Shown here piece by piece: positions 8,521 through 17,485 of a DNA stretch of 64,000 nucleotides. Both the position numbers and the translations under genes were made by a program. The DNA is from Arthrobacter celericrescens (lineage in GTDB: Bacteria; Actinomycetota; Actinomycetes; Actinomycetales; Micrococcaceae): the NCBI RefSeq assembly GCF_003614925.1, contig NZ_QYLP01000031.1:1-64000 (forward strand), in the 5' to 3' direction. Within the stretch, counting starts at the first letter, position 1; every line of letters starts with the position of its first letter. The notes beneath the pieces are model-generated. The model saw nothing but the letters and a program-made list of their open reading frames with translations, had not been told where the DNA came from and ran no database searches.

Positions 8521-9789
8521 TTAAGGCCGGCTTTGGAACCGGCGCTGATCCTCAAGCATGCGTGGCTTGTTGACCATCATGGCCCCTGCCACAAGCACCA
8601 CGAGCCAGGCACCAAGCATGCCGAAGGAGGGCAGCCATCCATCCCCTGGGGTGTGCAGGAGGGCGAAAAGGAACGGGCCGACGCTTGCGAGGGCGTAGCC
8701 TGTTCCTTGGGCAAATGCGGACAGACTTCCCGAGCAGGACTGCGTTCGCGTTCGCTTATTGATCATGGTGAACGCAAAGGAGTAGGCGCCTTGGCCGAGG
8801 CCGGCAAAGACGACCCACACCGCCGCCGAAGCTGGTGGCGCGAAGATGATGCCTCCGTAACCTACGGCGAAGGCGCCGACAAACAGGACGGCCACAGGTA
8901 GCGGGCGTGACATTCTTACAACAACCATGGGCACAATCAAAGCGACCGGCAAAGCAAGGATTGAATAGAGTGCCAGCATGGATCCTGCAGTTTCCTGGCT
9001 CATTCCTCTGTCGACCAAGACAACCGGGAGCCACGTGAGCGCCGCAAAAGTATTGCTGGAACAACCAGCAAAAACCAGTGCAGTGCCCCAGCCAATTGAT
9101 GATCTCCAAGGCTTGACCCCGTTAGCAGGAGGCGGCTGTCTAACGTCTGCTGCCCGGGTCCCGGAGCGGGCAACCGACCGTCTGGCCACAAGGAGAATCA
9201 GCCAGGGGACCGCAGCAAATGCGCTGAGGGCAGCCCAAATACCGATGGAAAACCGCCAGCCGTAAAGAGTTCCCAAGGGAATGGCAAATTGGGCGGCCAC
9301 AGCAGTGCTGACACCCAGGAGAGTGACGTGGAGCGCTGCGAGACTCCCGATTCTGTCGGGAAAGTACTTCATCAAGAGAGGCGGCGCCACAACATTGACC
9401 AGACCAATTCCGAGCATGGCGATGCACGTGAACACCAAGAATGCCAGGACGTTCGATCCCACTGCCCGGCCAAGCTGACCCAACGTTGTCAGCAGGATCG
9501 AAACCAGTAGGAGGTGCTCCAGCTGGATCCGCCGCAGCAGCGGCAGCGCAAGGAAACCCATCAATGCGAAGCTGGCAGTCGGCAGCATACCCAGGATGCC
9601 TATGGACACGGTTCCAAAAGGAAGGTCCGTGCGGATTTGACCAAGGAGTGGCGACACCGCCGAGACCGCTTCTCTCGCGCTGAAAGCAACCAGCAGGATA
9701 CCCGCAAGCGCGGTGAGACGCCCGCGCAATGACCCTCTCCGGGCTGCCTTCACTCGTAGTTCACGCTGAGGCAGGCGACGTAGAGCCAT
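8521..9789 (-). CDS. MFS transporter, CynX/NimT-like
   Basis: A 422-residue membrane protein with about twelve hydrophobic segments. The sequence (AREAVSAVSPLLGQIRTDL near the N-terminus, a GILGMLPTASFALMG loop) resembles the CynX/NimT group of major-facilitator proteins. It lies at the end of the minus-strand operon 14318-8521 and is separated from the preceding Gfo/Idh gene by 95 bp. It probably moves a substrate or product of the pathway. Confidence 0.85.
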   Translation of the reverse strand: MALRRLPQRELRVKAARRGSLRGRLTALAGILLVAFSAREAVSAVSPLLGQIRTDLPFGTVSIGILGMLPTASFALMGFLALPLLRRIQLEHLLLVSILLTTLGQLGRAVGSNVLAFLVFTCIAMLGIGLVNVVAPPLLMKYFPDRIGSLAALHVTLLGVSTAVAAQFAIPLGTLYGWRFSIGIWAALSAFAAVPWLILLVARRSVARSGTRAADVRQPPPANGVKPWRSSIGWGTALVFAGCSSNTFAALTWLPVVLVDRGMSQETAGSMLALYSILALPVALIVPMVVVRMSRPLPVAVLFVGAFAVGYGGIIFAPPASAAVWVVFAGLGQGAYSFAFTMINKRTRTQSCSGSLSAFAQGTGYALASVGPFLFALLHTPGDGWLPSFGMLGAWLVVLVAGAMMVNKPRMLEDQRRFQSRP

Positions 9790-9884
9790 GGTGGCATCTC
9801 CCTATATCCGACAGGCCGGCTCAGGCCACCATTATCAAAGGGCCCGCATCAGAAACCTGTGCAACTTTGGCGGCTGGGGCTGGT

Positions 9885-10877
9885 TCAGCTTGCGTTGACT
9901 GCGTGGCTCGCCCATTCGCGCCCGGTTTGCTCTTCTGTGGGCAGGCCGGCCGCGGCGAGGATCTGATCCAGTAGGCGCTGGGTGCGTACCGCTTCGCGGC
10001 CTGAAGTCAACGGCTGGGCCCTGTCGGCCACCCGGTCCAGGAAATGGTGAACGGCGGCTGAGAATCCGAGGGTGTCTGTCGCAGTAGCCCAGCCGTACGC
10101 TTCGGCGCTGAGTTCCCGTGAGGTAGTGACGCCGTTGATGGTGGTGGAAACTGTCTCGGGCGCCCTGACTTCGACGGTCTTCCCGTCACCGTAGGCGTCC
10201 AGTTTCTCGTTCCATGCTCCCGCTGTTCGGGCTGCCATCAGGACGCCGGTGTTGCCGGTGCTGAAGCGGATGGTCGCTGCGATTCCGTCTTCTTCCCAAG
10301 GATCTTCACCAGCAGCGTGGGCGGCCACGTGCTCAGGTTCGCCCCCGCAGTACCAGCGCAGGAGATCGACCATGTGGATGGCGTTCTCGAACGTCGCACG
10401 GTATTCGGATCCAGGGCGGTTCTTCTGGGCAACGCAGAAGGTGGCGCCTTTCTCGCCAAAGGCTTCCCGGCCGGCCGTGTAGACGGGCGCGTAGCGTCGG
10501 TTGAAGTCAACCATGAGTATCCGTCCGCGCTCGTCGGCGAGGTCTGCCAGATGTTCTGCCTCATTTGTCGCTGGGGCAAGCGGTTTCTCGCAGAACACGT
10601 CCACGTCGCGGTTGAGGCAAAGCTCGACGGCGTGGGCGTGCTCGGAGCGCGGGGTCAGCACGAACACTGCATCCAATTTCTGCGCGGAAAGCATCTCCTC
10701 CACACTCTTGTAGGCGGCGTTGAAGCCCCAGCGCCGGACAAGGCTGCTCGGATCTTCGCGCCGGGAAACCAATGCGGCCAACTCGACGTCGTCCCGCTGT
10801 ACGAGGGTGGGCAGCTGCGCAATCGTGGCGATGTTGCCGGCGCCGATAACTCCGACACGGAGGCGGTTGGTGTTCAT
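9885..10877 (-). CDS. Gfo/Idh/MocA-family oxidoreductase 2
   Basis: A 330-residue dehydrogenase. The Rossmann motif is GVIGAGNIA (residues 9-17) and the signature CEKPL carries Lys98. The C-terminal domain has the family's DLLRWYCGG segment. Its ATG overlaps the stop of the TIM-barrel gene by one base (TGATG), so the two are translated together, and the pair probably acts on consecutive intermediates. Substrate unknown; a sugar, glycoside or cyclitol is likely from the family. Confidence 0.92.
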   Translation of the reverse strand: MNTNRLRVGVIGAGNIATIAQLPTLVQRDDVELAALVSRREDPSSLVRRWGFNAAYKSVEEMLSAQKLDAVFVLTPRSEHAHAVELCLNRDVDVFCEKPLAPATNEAEHLADLADERGRILMVDFNRRYAPVYTAGREAFGEKGATFCVAQKNRPGSEYRATFENAIHMVDLLRWYCGGEPEHVAAHAAGEDPWEEDGIAATIRFSTGNTGVLMAARTAGAWNEKLDAYGDGKTVEVRAPETVSTTINGVTTSRELSAEAYGWATATDTLGFSAAVHHFLDRVADRAQPLTSGREAVRTQRLLDQILAAAGLPTEEQTGREWASHAVNAS

Positions 10878-11776
10878 CAGGCGTTCCTTACTTCAGCAAG
10901 ATCAGTGAGCATTGCGCGCAGGACTGCGGCGGATTCCCGGAATCCATCCTCGGGGCTGGGGAGATCTTGCGGGTGCCAGCGGTATTCAAGTTCGATGCTC
11001 AATACGTCGTCGTAGCCGTGCTTCAGCAGTGCGGCGAGAATCGGGGACCACGGTACAACGCCGCTTCCAACCACACGTGACCGGACTGCACGCTCTGAGG
11101 CGTTGACCCTGGCCGTCTCCGAGGCTCGGAAGGTCGCCGTCGGGTCGGTGAAGACAAGGTCTTTGACGTGAACGTGGCCAATCAGGTCGCCCTGGACAGC
11201 GAAGGCTTCTTCGTAGCTTTCGTCGTGCGTGAAGGTCAGGTTGGCCTGGTCGTAGAGCACGCGGACGGACGGCTGGGCAATTTCCCGGACGAGTGCCGCG
11301 GTGTCCGCTGCGGTCTGGGTCATCGTGCCGAAGTGGTTCTCCACGCAAAGGCGGACGCCAGCTTGATGGGCTTCGGGCGCGAGGGTCTCCAAGGCCTTGC
11401 GCAGTTGCCCCCACCGTGCCGCGTGGTCGGTGTCTCCGGGGTGCCAGGAGCCGGCGTAGACACGCACCCGGTCAGCCCCGAGCAGTTGTGCGGTATCTAT
11501 CGCTCCACGGAATTCGTCGACGGCTTTGCGCCATTCGGCATCGTCCAGTGAGTTGATGGCGGTGGTGTACGGCGTTAGTCCCACGATGGGTATGCCTTCG
11601 CCTTCTGACGCTTTGAGCGCCTCCGCCGCGGAGTGCCGGTCCCCTAAGGGCAAGCCGGACTTGTAGTCGTCCTGGTAGATGACTTCTGCCGCATCGAGCC
11701 CTGCGGCCCGGAAGAGACTAAGTGCTTGGGGAACCGTGTGGTTCGGGGTGCCGAGTGTGTGACCAGCTAGCCGCAT
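10877..11776 (-). CDS. Sugar phosphate isomerase/epimerase (xylose isomerase-like TIM barrel) 1
   Basis: A 299-residue TIM barrel of the AP endonuclease 2/xylose isomerase-like superfamily. The four expected metal ligands can be placed at Glu146 (LCVENH), Asp176 (VLYDQAN), His203 (HVHVKD) and Glu262 (LSIELEY), so divalent-metal chemistry is expected. Members act as epimerases, isomerases, dehydratases or eliminases on keto-sugars. It is joined to a Gfo/Idh dehydrogenase by a one-base overlap, a pairing that fits oxidation of a sugar carbon followed by isomerisation or elimination. Confidence 0.9.
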   Translation of the reverse strand: MRLAGHTLGTPNHTVPQALSLFRAAGLDAAEVIYQDDYKSGLPLGDRHSAAEALKASEGEGIPIVGLTPYTTAINSLDDAEWRKAVDEFRGAIDTAQLLGADRVRVYAGSWHPGDTDHAARWGQLRKALETLAPEAHQAGVRLCVENHFGTMTQTAADTAALVREIAQPSVRVLYDQANLTFTHDESYEEAFAVQGDLIGHVHVKDLVFTDPTATFRASETARVNASERAVRSRVVGSGVVPWSPILAALLKHGYDDVLSIELEYRWHPQDLPSPEDGFRESAAVLRAMLTDLAEVRNA

Positions 11777-11780
11777 TGTT

Positions 11781-12347
11781 CTATGTCCTTTCTGAAGTGT
11801 GTGGCGCTGCTGCCCAGTCCACGGGACCGACCAGCCGGGGAGGGGCCGGGACGCGGGATCGATCCACGATCTCCATCAGCAGGCCCCAGGGAGTTACGAA
11901 ATAGGTCCAGCGGTTGCCGGCCACGCGCGGGCTATCGCCAGCGACTTCCTTGCGCTCACCGAGCACCCGCACCCCAGGTGTTTCCTGCAGCACGGCAATG
12001 GCTTCGTCGACGTCATCCACGACGAAGCACAGATGGTGCCCTCCCGCGTCGCAATGCCTCGGTGGCGTCTGGCGCCGCTCACCGCTGCTCCACTCGAAAA
12101 GCTCGATATTGAGATTCGGTGGCAGCCGCAACATGGCGAGCGTGAGCTTGGCATCTGCCGGGACTTCAAAGTTCGTGGGCATGAACTCTTCGTCTGGCCC
12201 GCGTTCGGAGCGGTATAACTCTTCAGCGCCAAGAACGTCGACGAAGAAACGAATGCCTTCTTCAAGGTTGGGAACCGTCAAACCGACGTGGTCCGTATGC
12301 TGGAGCCCCGGCAGACGCCGAAGCCTCTGCTCTTGCGCCCCGCTCAT
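11781..12347 (-). CDS. VOC-fold metalloprotein
   Basis: A 188-residue VOC protein. The metal-binding residues likely are a His in HTDHVGL (residues 17/20), His104/105 in GGHHLCF and Glu159 in LLMEIVD. It is longer than the VOC protein at 5869-6321 and is not closely similar to it. The start overlaps the LacI stop by four bases (ATGA) and the stop lies four bases before the TIM-barrel start, so it belongs to a tightly packed operon. The family includes extradiol dioxygenases, epimerases and glyoxalases; the reaction here is unknown. Confidence 0.85.
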   Translation of the reverse strand: MSGAQEQRLRRLPGLQHTDHVGLTVPNLEEGIRFFVDVLGAEELYRSERGPDEEFMPTNFEVPADAKLTLAMLRLPPNLNIELFEWSSGERRQTPPRHCDAGGHHLCFVVDDVDEAIAVLQETPGVRVLGERKEVAGDSPRVAGNRWTYFVTPWGLLMEIVDRSRVPAPPRLVGPVDWAAAPHTSERT

Positions 12348-13339
12348 TTGCGGAGCTCCGAGGTAGAGCCGCGGACCAGAAGTTCGGGTTCGAGGACGAT
12401 ATGGTCCACGGAACCGTCAACATTTTGCTTTTCAGCCAGTTCGATGGCGATGTGTCCCATGTCTGCGATTGGCTGCCGCACAGTTGTCAGTGGTGGGTTG
12501 AAGCGGGCACCTAGAGCGAGCCCATCAAACCCGATGACCGACACGTCTTCCGGTACCCGAAGGCCACTTCGGCCGAGCGCCGAAATCACCGCGAAAGCCA
12601 CCATGTCGTTGGCCGCAATGATCGCTGTGGGTGGATTGTCCATAGCCAGGAAATGCTCCGCACCTCGCGTGCCCGCATCGAGGTCTGACCCGCTGTCGAG
12701 CACCACAGGTGTGCTGCCGCTTTGGGCGGTGAGCTCCAGATAGGCGTCCATCCGGTCCTGGGCGGTGTGTGTCCCGGCGATACCGGATACGTATCCGATC
12801 GAAGTGTGCCCCAGACCGTGCAGGTGATCCAACGCCAGCATGATTCCTTTGCGGCTGTCGACGGTAACCGTTGGAACGGAGTCGTCGCCTTCCACGCGAT
12901 CAATCACCACAACCTTGTGGCCGAAGGCGAAACGCTTCAGCGCCTCGGTGTCCACCTTTGTGGAGGGTGCCACGATTCCGAACGGGGCATACATCGCCTG
13001 CATGGCCGTAAAGTAGCCATCAGATTTGGCAGGGTCGCCATTGGTGACGCATAGCATGAGCTGGTACCCGCGCTCGTCAGCTGCCTGTGTCATCGTCTTG
13101 GCCAGTTCTGCGAAGAACGGGTTCGTAATGTCGGGCACGATCAGCGGAACGATAGTGCTGGTCTTTCGACGGAGCGCTTGTGCCAGCGGACTCATCGTGT
13201 AGCCAAGTCCCTCGGCGACCCGGAGGATGTGCTCGCGTGTTTCACTCTTCACCGCCTCCGGGCGCGAGAACGCCCGGGAGACCGTTGACCGGTGAACACC
13301 GGCGGCTTTAGCGACGACGTCGATACTCAAGTCAGGCAT
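12344..13339 (-). CDS. LacI-family transcriptional repressor
   Basis: A 331-residue regulator with an N-terminal LacI helix-turn-helix (about residues 5-25, IDVVAKAAGVHRSTVSRAF), a hinge helix ending PLAQALRRKTS and a periplasmic-binding-protein-like ligand domain (VPLIVPDITNPFFAEL onward). The ATG at 13339 is preceded by GGAGGA and overlaps the end of the upstream Gfo/Idh gene by eight bases. The repressor sits inside the operon it probably controls. Repeats of one LacI-like operator word precede that operon and other units of the cluster. The effector is probably a pathway sugar or intermediate. Confidence 0.93.
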   Translation of the reverse strand: MPDLSIDVVAKAAGVHRSTVSRAFSRPEAVKSETREHILRVAEGLGYTMSPLAQALRRKTSTIVPLIVPDITNPFFAELAKTMTQAADERGYQLMLCVTNGDPAKSDGYFTAMQAMYAPFGIVAPSTKVDTEALKRFAFGHKVVVIDRVEGDDSVPTVTVDSRKGIMLALDHLHGLGHTSIGYVSGIAGTHTAQDRMDAYLELTAQSGSTPVVLDSGSDLDAGTRGAEHFLAMDNPPTAIIAANDMVAFAVISALGRSGLRVPEDVSVIGFDGLALGARFNPPLTTVRQPIADMGHIAIELAEKQNVDGSVDHIVLEPELLVRGSTSELRK

Positions 13340-14318
13340 GTTCTCTTCCTCCGTGCTGATCGTCATAGGCCCGCCAAATGGGGCGCATGACATCTTCGAG
13401 CTGGGCCAGCGTTGTCAGGCCCCGGAATCCATCTTCCAGCGTCCGGGCGACACTTCGGACAAACGGATCGTAGAGTGGGTCGCTATCGACATTAAGCTTG
13501 TCGACTTCCGTGGTGCCGTCCGTCGACGTGAAAGTAGCTGTGCCGTCAGAATCAACGGCGGCGAACCCCGCTTCCCCGACCGAGGTGAAGCTGCAGTACC
13601 GCTTCAGCGGCGAGCCCGGGAATGCATAGCCGACTTCCACGATGGCTTCGCGGCCCTCGGGCGTAGTGAGGATAAGGCTCGCGTGATCCTCAATATCCTG
13701 GCCGTGAAGAACCGATGAGAGCCGGGATTGCACCTGAACCTCTGAATCGCCGGTGCCCCTTAGGAACAGGTCAACAAAGTGCGGGGCCAGGTTGGCCAGG
13801 CAGCCTCCTCCGACCTTGACGGGGTCGAGCATCCAGGGATTGGCGTTGTCGAGATACCGGGCCGGTGGGCCGGCAATAAATGAGGCGCGCTGGTAGCTGG
13901 GCTTTCCAGCTTTGGCTAGCCACTTCTCGGTGGGGCCGCCGCGCTGTACCAGGGGCACCGTGGCCGGTACGCCTGCTGCTTCGGCGGCTTGTCGCACTGC
14001 AGAAAGCTCGCTGAGGGAGGTGCCCAATGGCTTTTCCACCACGAACGGAATGCCGCGTTCGATCAGGGCCATGCACTTTTCTGCCATCCCGTCGTGGGGA
14101 CCAAACACATATGCGAGTCCGATGTCGGGTAAATCCACCAGTTTCCGCCAGTCTGCTTCAACCGGCGCTCCCCAACCCTCGGCCAGTTTCTGCACCTGCA
14201 CCCGGGAGACATCATCGTCGCCTACTGCGACCATATCGTGCTCTTCGGCCATGGCCTGTGCGCAGAGCGGGACATGCCAATGGGAAGCACCAAGAATGAT
14301 TGTTCGTACTTTAGTCAA
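13332..14318 (-). CDS. Gfo/Idh/MocA-family oxidoreductase 3
   Basis: A 328-residue dehydrogenase that leads the minus-strand operon. The nucleotide loop is unusual (LGASHWH rather than GxGxxG), while VVEKPLGT supplies the catalytic Lys96. Of two TTG starts, 14318 has AAGGGGG at a normal distance (8 bases); 14324 would leave only 3. The stop overlaps the LacI start. It is divergent from the aldolase gene across a shared 140 bp control region with two operators. Confidence 0.88.
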   Translation of the reverse strand: MTKVRTIILGASHWHVPLCAQAMAEEHDMVAVGDDDVSRVQVQKLAEGWGAPVEADWRKLVDLPDIGLAYVFGPHDGMAEKCMALIERGIPFVVEKPLGTSLSELSAVRQAAEAAGVPATVPLVQRGGPTEKWLAKAGKPSYQRASFIAGPPARYLDNANPWMLDPVKVGGGCLANLAPHFVDLFLRGTGDSEVQVQSRLSSVLHGQDIEDHASLILTTPEGREAIVEVGYAFPGSPLKRYCSFTSVGEAGFAAVDSDGTATFTSTDGTTEVDKLNVDSDPLYDPFVRSVARTLEDGFRGLTTLAQLEDVMRPIWRAYDDQHGGREHA

Positions 14319-14336
14319 CCGCAATACCCCCTTGTA

Positions 14337-14363
14337 TGAGATCGGTTGCTGAGATCGGTTGCA
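14337..14363. promoter_or_regulatory. Tandem LacI-type operators in a divergent control region
   Basis: TGAGATCGGTTGC (14337-14349) is followed directly by TGAGATCGGTTGCA (14350-14363), the reverse complement of the words at 2163 and 15743. They lie 19 bp from the Gfo/Idh start and about 95 bp from the aldolase start, so both divergent units can be repressed from here. Confidence 0.75.
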
Positions 14364-14457
14364 ATAACACTATGGATGGTGGGAGAGTTTGTCAACGGAA
14401 CATCAATAGAGCCGGGGTGGCCGGAGAAAAGACGCCCCCCGGCAGAGAGAGGCCACC

Positions 14458-15105
14458 ATGTATAAAAAACTTCGTACCCTGCAGACCATCGACGAGTCCG
14501 GGGCTGTCCTCATCGTGCGGCTTGAGAGCGCCGAGGTTGCCGAGAAAGTCGCGGAGGCTGCCATCGAGGGTGGCTTCCGGGCATTGGAGATCACCCTGTC
14601 GATTCCCGGCGCCGTTGGGGTGATCCGCCGCCTCGCCGCAAAGCACGGGCCCAGCGGCGTGGCCGTCGGGGCTGGAACCGTCCTCGACGAGCACTCCGCG
14701 TACGAGTGTATTAGCGCCGGCGCCGAGTTCCTCGTCAGCCCCCAACTCAACCCCACGATGATCCGTACAGCAAACCGCTATCAGGTGCCAACCATCAGCG
14801 GAGCCTACACTCCCACGGAATTCGTTGAGTCTGCCGAAGCAGGCGCTGACATCCTCAAGCTCTTCCCCACCGAGGCCGGCGGGGTGGCCTATGCGAAGGC
14901 AGTGCTGGCACCCTTGGCGCACCTGCCGATCATGCCTGCAGGTGGCGTCACACTGGAAAATGTGGGCGAGTGGTTCGCCGCAGGCGTGGCAGGCGTCGGC
15001 GTGGGCAGCTACGTAACCAAGGCATGGCAGCCCGACGGGGACTTCACTCGCGTCACCGAAGCAGCACGCGCCTTCCTCGCAGCAGTAGCAGAGGCCCGCG
15101 GATAA
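14458..15105 (+). CDS. eda: KDPG/KHG-type bifunctional aldolase
   Basis: A 215-residue class I aldolase that cleaves 2-keto-3-deoxy-6-phosphogluconate (or a similar 2-keto-3-deoxy acid) to pyruvate and an aldehyde. The Schiff-base lysine is Lys134 (DILKLFPTEA) and the assisting glutamate is Glu44 (ALEITL), matching the Glu45/Lys133 pair of the family. GAGTVL and PAGGV phosphate-site motifs are present. It overlaps the following kinase by one base (TAATG). No 6-phosphogluconate dehydratase is in the window, so the feeding step must be elsewhere or differ. Confidence 0.92.
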   Translation: MYKKLRTLQTIDESGAVLIVRLESAEVAEKVAEAAIEGGFRALEITLSIPGAVGVIRRLAAKHGPSGVAVGAGTVLDEHSAYECISAGAEFLVSPQLNPTMIRTANRYQVPTISGAYTPTEFVESAEAGADILKLFPTEAGGVAYAKAVLAPLAHLPIMPAGGVTLENVGEWFAAGVAGVGVGSYVTKAWQPDGDFTRVTEAARAFLAAVAEARG

Positions 15106-15647
15106 TGTCCCCCCAGGTCTTCATCGTCATTGGACCAGCCGGCTCAGGGAAAACAACCATCGCCCAACAAACGGCTGAGAAGCATCGAGCGACCTACCTG
15201 GACAAGGACCGGGTGAGCGGCCGCTTCGTCGAATTCGCCCTGGCCGCCACCGGGCATGACCCGACCGACCGCGAGTCCAACGATTACTATCGCGCCAATC
15301 TGCTGCCCCTTGAATACGAGACTCTTATGGATGTGGCAGGTGTAAACCTGCGCCTCGGCCGCTCCGTAGTGCTCGATGCCCCCTTCGGGGCCTATTTTGA
15401 CGATCCGGACTACCTGACCCGTGCGGCAAATGACTTCCACTGGCCCTCTCCCGAGATCACCGTGATACGGGTCCGGGTGCCGCAAGACGTCCTGCGTTCG
15501 CGACTCATCCGGCGTGCTTTGGAGCGCGACAACTGGAAACTCGCACACTGGGATGACTACTGGGCCACCTACGGCCGCCTGGAATGCACCTGGTCCGGCG
15601 TGCAGTTTCAGGACTTCAACAACGAGGCACCGCTTTCCCTCGATTGA
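15105..15647 (+). CDS. P-loop kinase-like ATPase
   Basis: A 180-residue single-domain NTPase with a Walker A GPAGSGKTT at residues 10-18 and the size of gluconate or shikimate kinases. The basic segment RSRLIRRALERD could form a lid. Its ATG overlaps the aldolase stop. In this setting a sugar-acid kinase producing the aldolase substrate is plausible, but the sequence is not a canonical gluconokinase and could be a generic AAA-type phosphotransferase. Confidence 0.75.
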   Translation: MSPQVFIVIGPAGSGKTTIAQQTAEKHRATYLDKDRVSGRFVEFALAATGHDPTDRESNDYYRANLLPLEYETLMDVAGVNLRLGRSVVLDAPFGAYFDDPDYLTRAANDFHWPSPEITVIRVRVPQDVLRSRLIRRALERDNWKLAHWDDYWATYGRLECTWSGVQFQDFNNEAPLSLD

Positions 15648-15742
15648 TGCAGCCTCGCGACGGGCTCTGAGTGGCGTTGGCATGGGGCCGAAGCGTCGCT
15701 ACTGCACATTGACAAAGATCACATTCCATCCGTATCGTTGAA

Positions 15743-15769
15743 TGCAACCGATCTCAGCAACCGATCTCA
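15743..15769. promoter_or_regulatory. Tandem LacI-type operators before the MFS gene
   Basis: TGCAACCGATCTCA (15743-15756) is followed immediately by GCAACCGATCTCA (15757-15769), the same head-to-tail pair as at 2163-2189. It lies ~190 bp before the MFS start. Nothing else is visible in the 312 bp gap 15648-15959. Confidence 0.72.
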
Positions 15770-15959
15770 TTCGGGACTGCGGAGGATTGTGAAAGCTTTG
15801 TTCGCTTAGGAGCAAGCAACGCCGCCCGCCCCGCGCCGGCCGCCTCCCCTGGCATTTCGTCAACCGGTCGGACGCATTTAAAGGCGGCCGGCCCCGCACA
15901 CCAGGTGCCAGATCCAGCACTATAACCACAGCGCTAAACGTGAAAACATGGAGAGTTCA

Positions 15960-17378
15960 ATGAAGACCTCAAAAGAAGCAGTCGGCAGTCCCGACACTTC
16001 GGGGCGTCCCGAAACGTCCAAACATCCGCGCCGCACCCTCAACCTGATTGCAGGCACGATCGGCCACTTCGTCGAGTGGTACGACTGGTACATCTACGGC
16101 CTGCTCGCAGCGGTATTCTCGTCGCAGATATTCCCCAGCGACTCCGCGTTCGCATCCCTGATCGCCGCACTCCTGACATACGCCGTCGGGTTTGTTGTAC
16201 GGCCTCTGAGCGGCATCATTATCTCGCCACTGGCTGATCGTTTTGGACGGCGGCTCATCCTGACTCTATCCGTCTCCGGGATGGCGCTCGGCTCACTCAT
16301 CATCGGCCTTACGCCATCATTTGCGAGCATCGGCTATGCGGCACCCGTCCTCTTCCTGGTTGCCCGCGTCATCCAGGGCATTTCGGCGGGCAGCGAGGGC
16401 CAAAGTGCCATTGCGTTCATGGTCGAACACGCTCCAGCGAACAGGCGAGGCTTGTTCGGTTCCTTCACCAACATGGCAAGTGGCCTTGCAACCCTGGCAG
16501 CTACGGGCGCCGCAGCGATGGTGACGTCATCGTTCTCCACCGCCGATCTCGCCGCATGGGGATGGCGCATCCCCTTCGTTGTGGGCGGCTTCCTCGGCAT
16601 TGTCGGCCTGATCCTGAGGGCCCGGGCTGAAGAAACCCCCGAATTCGAAGCAGAAGCCCTTGTCGACCAGAAGTCCGCTGCGGCGCGCCTGATGGATCTG
16701 CTTCGCGAGCACCCGAAGGCCCTGCTTCAGGCAGCTGCACTCTCCGCACCAGCCGTGGCCTACTACACCTGGGCCACCTTCCTCCCCACGTACGCCAAAC
16801 TCACCAGCGGCCGGGACCTCTCGTCCACACTCGCCGGAAGCGTTATCGGGCTGGCCCTGCTCGTGGTTATCGTGCCGACATGCGGCGCACTCTCTGATCG
16901 ACTCGGCCGGCGAAAAATCTTCCCAATCATCGGCGCCCTCGGCATGATCGTTCTCTTCTACCCCTTGCTCCTGCTCCTCAACCAACCGGGCTTCTGGGTG
17001 TACGTCCTGGTATCGGCCTCCGGGTGGGTAGTTCTCGGCATCTGGCAGTCGGTCTATCCGACCATCCAGGCCGAATTGTTCCCGGCCTCCGTCCGGGTAT
17101 CAGGCATCGGCTTCGCGCATCAGATCGTTATTGCCGTCTTTGGTGGAACCGCACCTCTGATCGCTGCCGCATTTGTCGGAGCCGGGCAGCCGATGCTCGT
17201 CGCTGTCTACATGATCGTCGTCGTCGCATTGTGCCTCGTCGTGTACTTCACGCTGCCGGAGACCGGCAACCGCGGTGACCGTTCCACTGTGGCACTCGCA
17301 GACCCTGAGGTACTTGAAGGCGAACAGTTGGTTTCGGGCACGACGTCGATGGTCGACGTCTCCCGGCACTCCAAATAG
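15960..17378 (+). CDS. MFS transporter, metabolite:H+ symporter (MHS) type
   Basis: A 472-residue major-facilitator protein. The N-terminal GTIGHFVEWYDWYIYG and the ADRFGRR loop are typical of the MHS group, which carries organic acids, betaines and similar compounds. The ATG at 15960 has GGAGA five bases upstream; an upstream in-frame ATG at 15948 overlaps that site. It stands behind a tandem LacI-type operator and so probably imports a substrate of the same pathway, perhaps an acid form of the ABC importer's ligand. Confidence 0.9.
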   Translation: MKTSKEAVGSPDTSGRPETSKHPRRTLNLIAGTIGHFVEWYDWYIYGLLAAVFSSQIFPSDSAFASLIAALLTYAVGFVVRPLSGIIISPLADRFGRRLILTLSVSGMALGSLIIGLTPSFASIGYAAPVLFLVARVIQGISAGSEGQSAIAFMVEHAPANRRGLFGSFTNMASGLATLAATGAAAMVTSSFSTADLAAWGWRIPFVVGGFLGIVGLILRARAEETPEFEAEALVDQKSAAARLMDLLREHPKALLQAAALSAPAVAYYTWATFLPTYAKLTSGRDLSSTLAGSVIGLALLVVIVPTCGALSDRLGRRKIFPIIGALGMIVLFYPLLLLLNQPGFWVYVLVSASGWVVLGIWQSVYPTIQAELFPASVRVSGIGFAHQIVIAVFGGTAPLIAAAFVGAGQPMLVAVYMIVVVALCLVVYFTLPETGNRGDRSTVALADPEVLEGEQLVSGTTSMVDVSRHSK

Positions 17379-17485
17379 ACGGTCGGCTCGGAGTTGCGGC
17401 AGCTCGGCCGCAGCTCAAAATTTATCGTGCGTTATGAAGGGAAGCCTTTTTCTCCATGGCGCGGAATTGAGAGGACTTCTCCTAC

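Noticed and set aside
2338..15647. Sulfoquinovose (sulfo-ED) or standard Entner-Doudoroff pathway
   Set aside because: An aldolase is present but no dehydratase, lactonase or sulfoquinovosidase gene is in the window.
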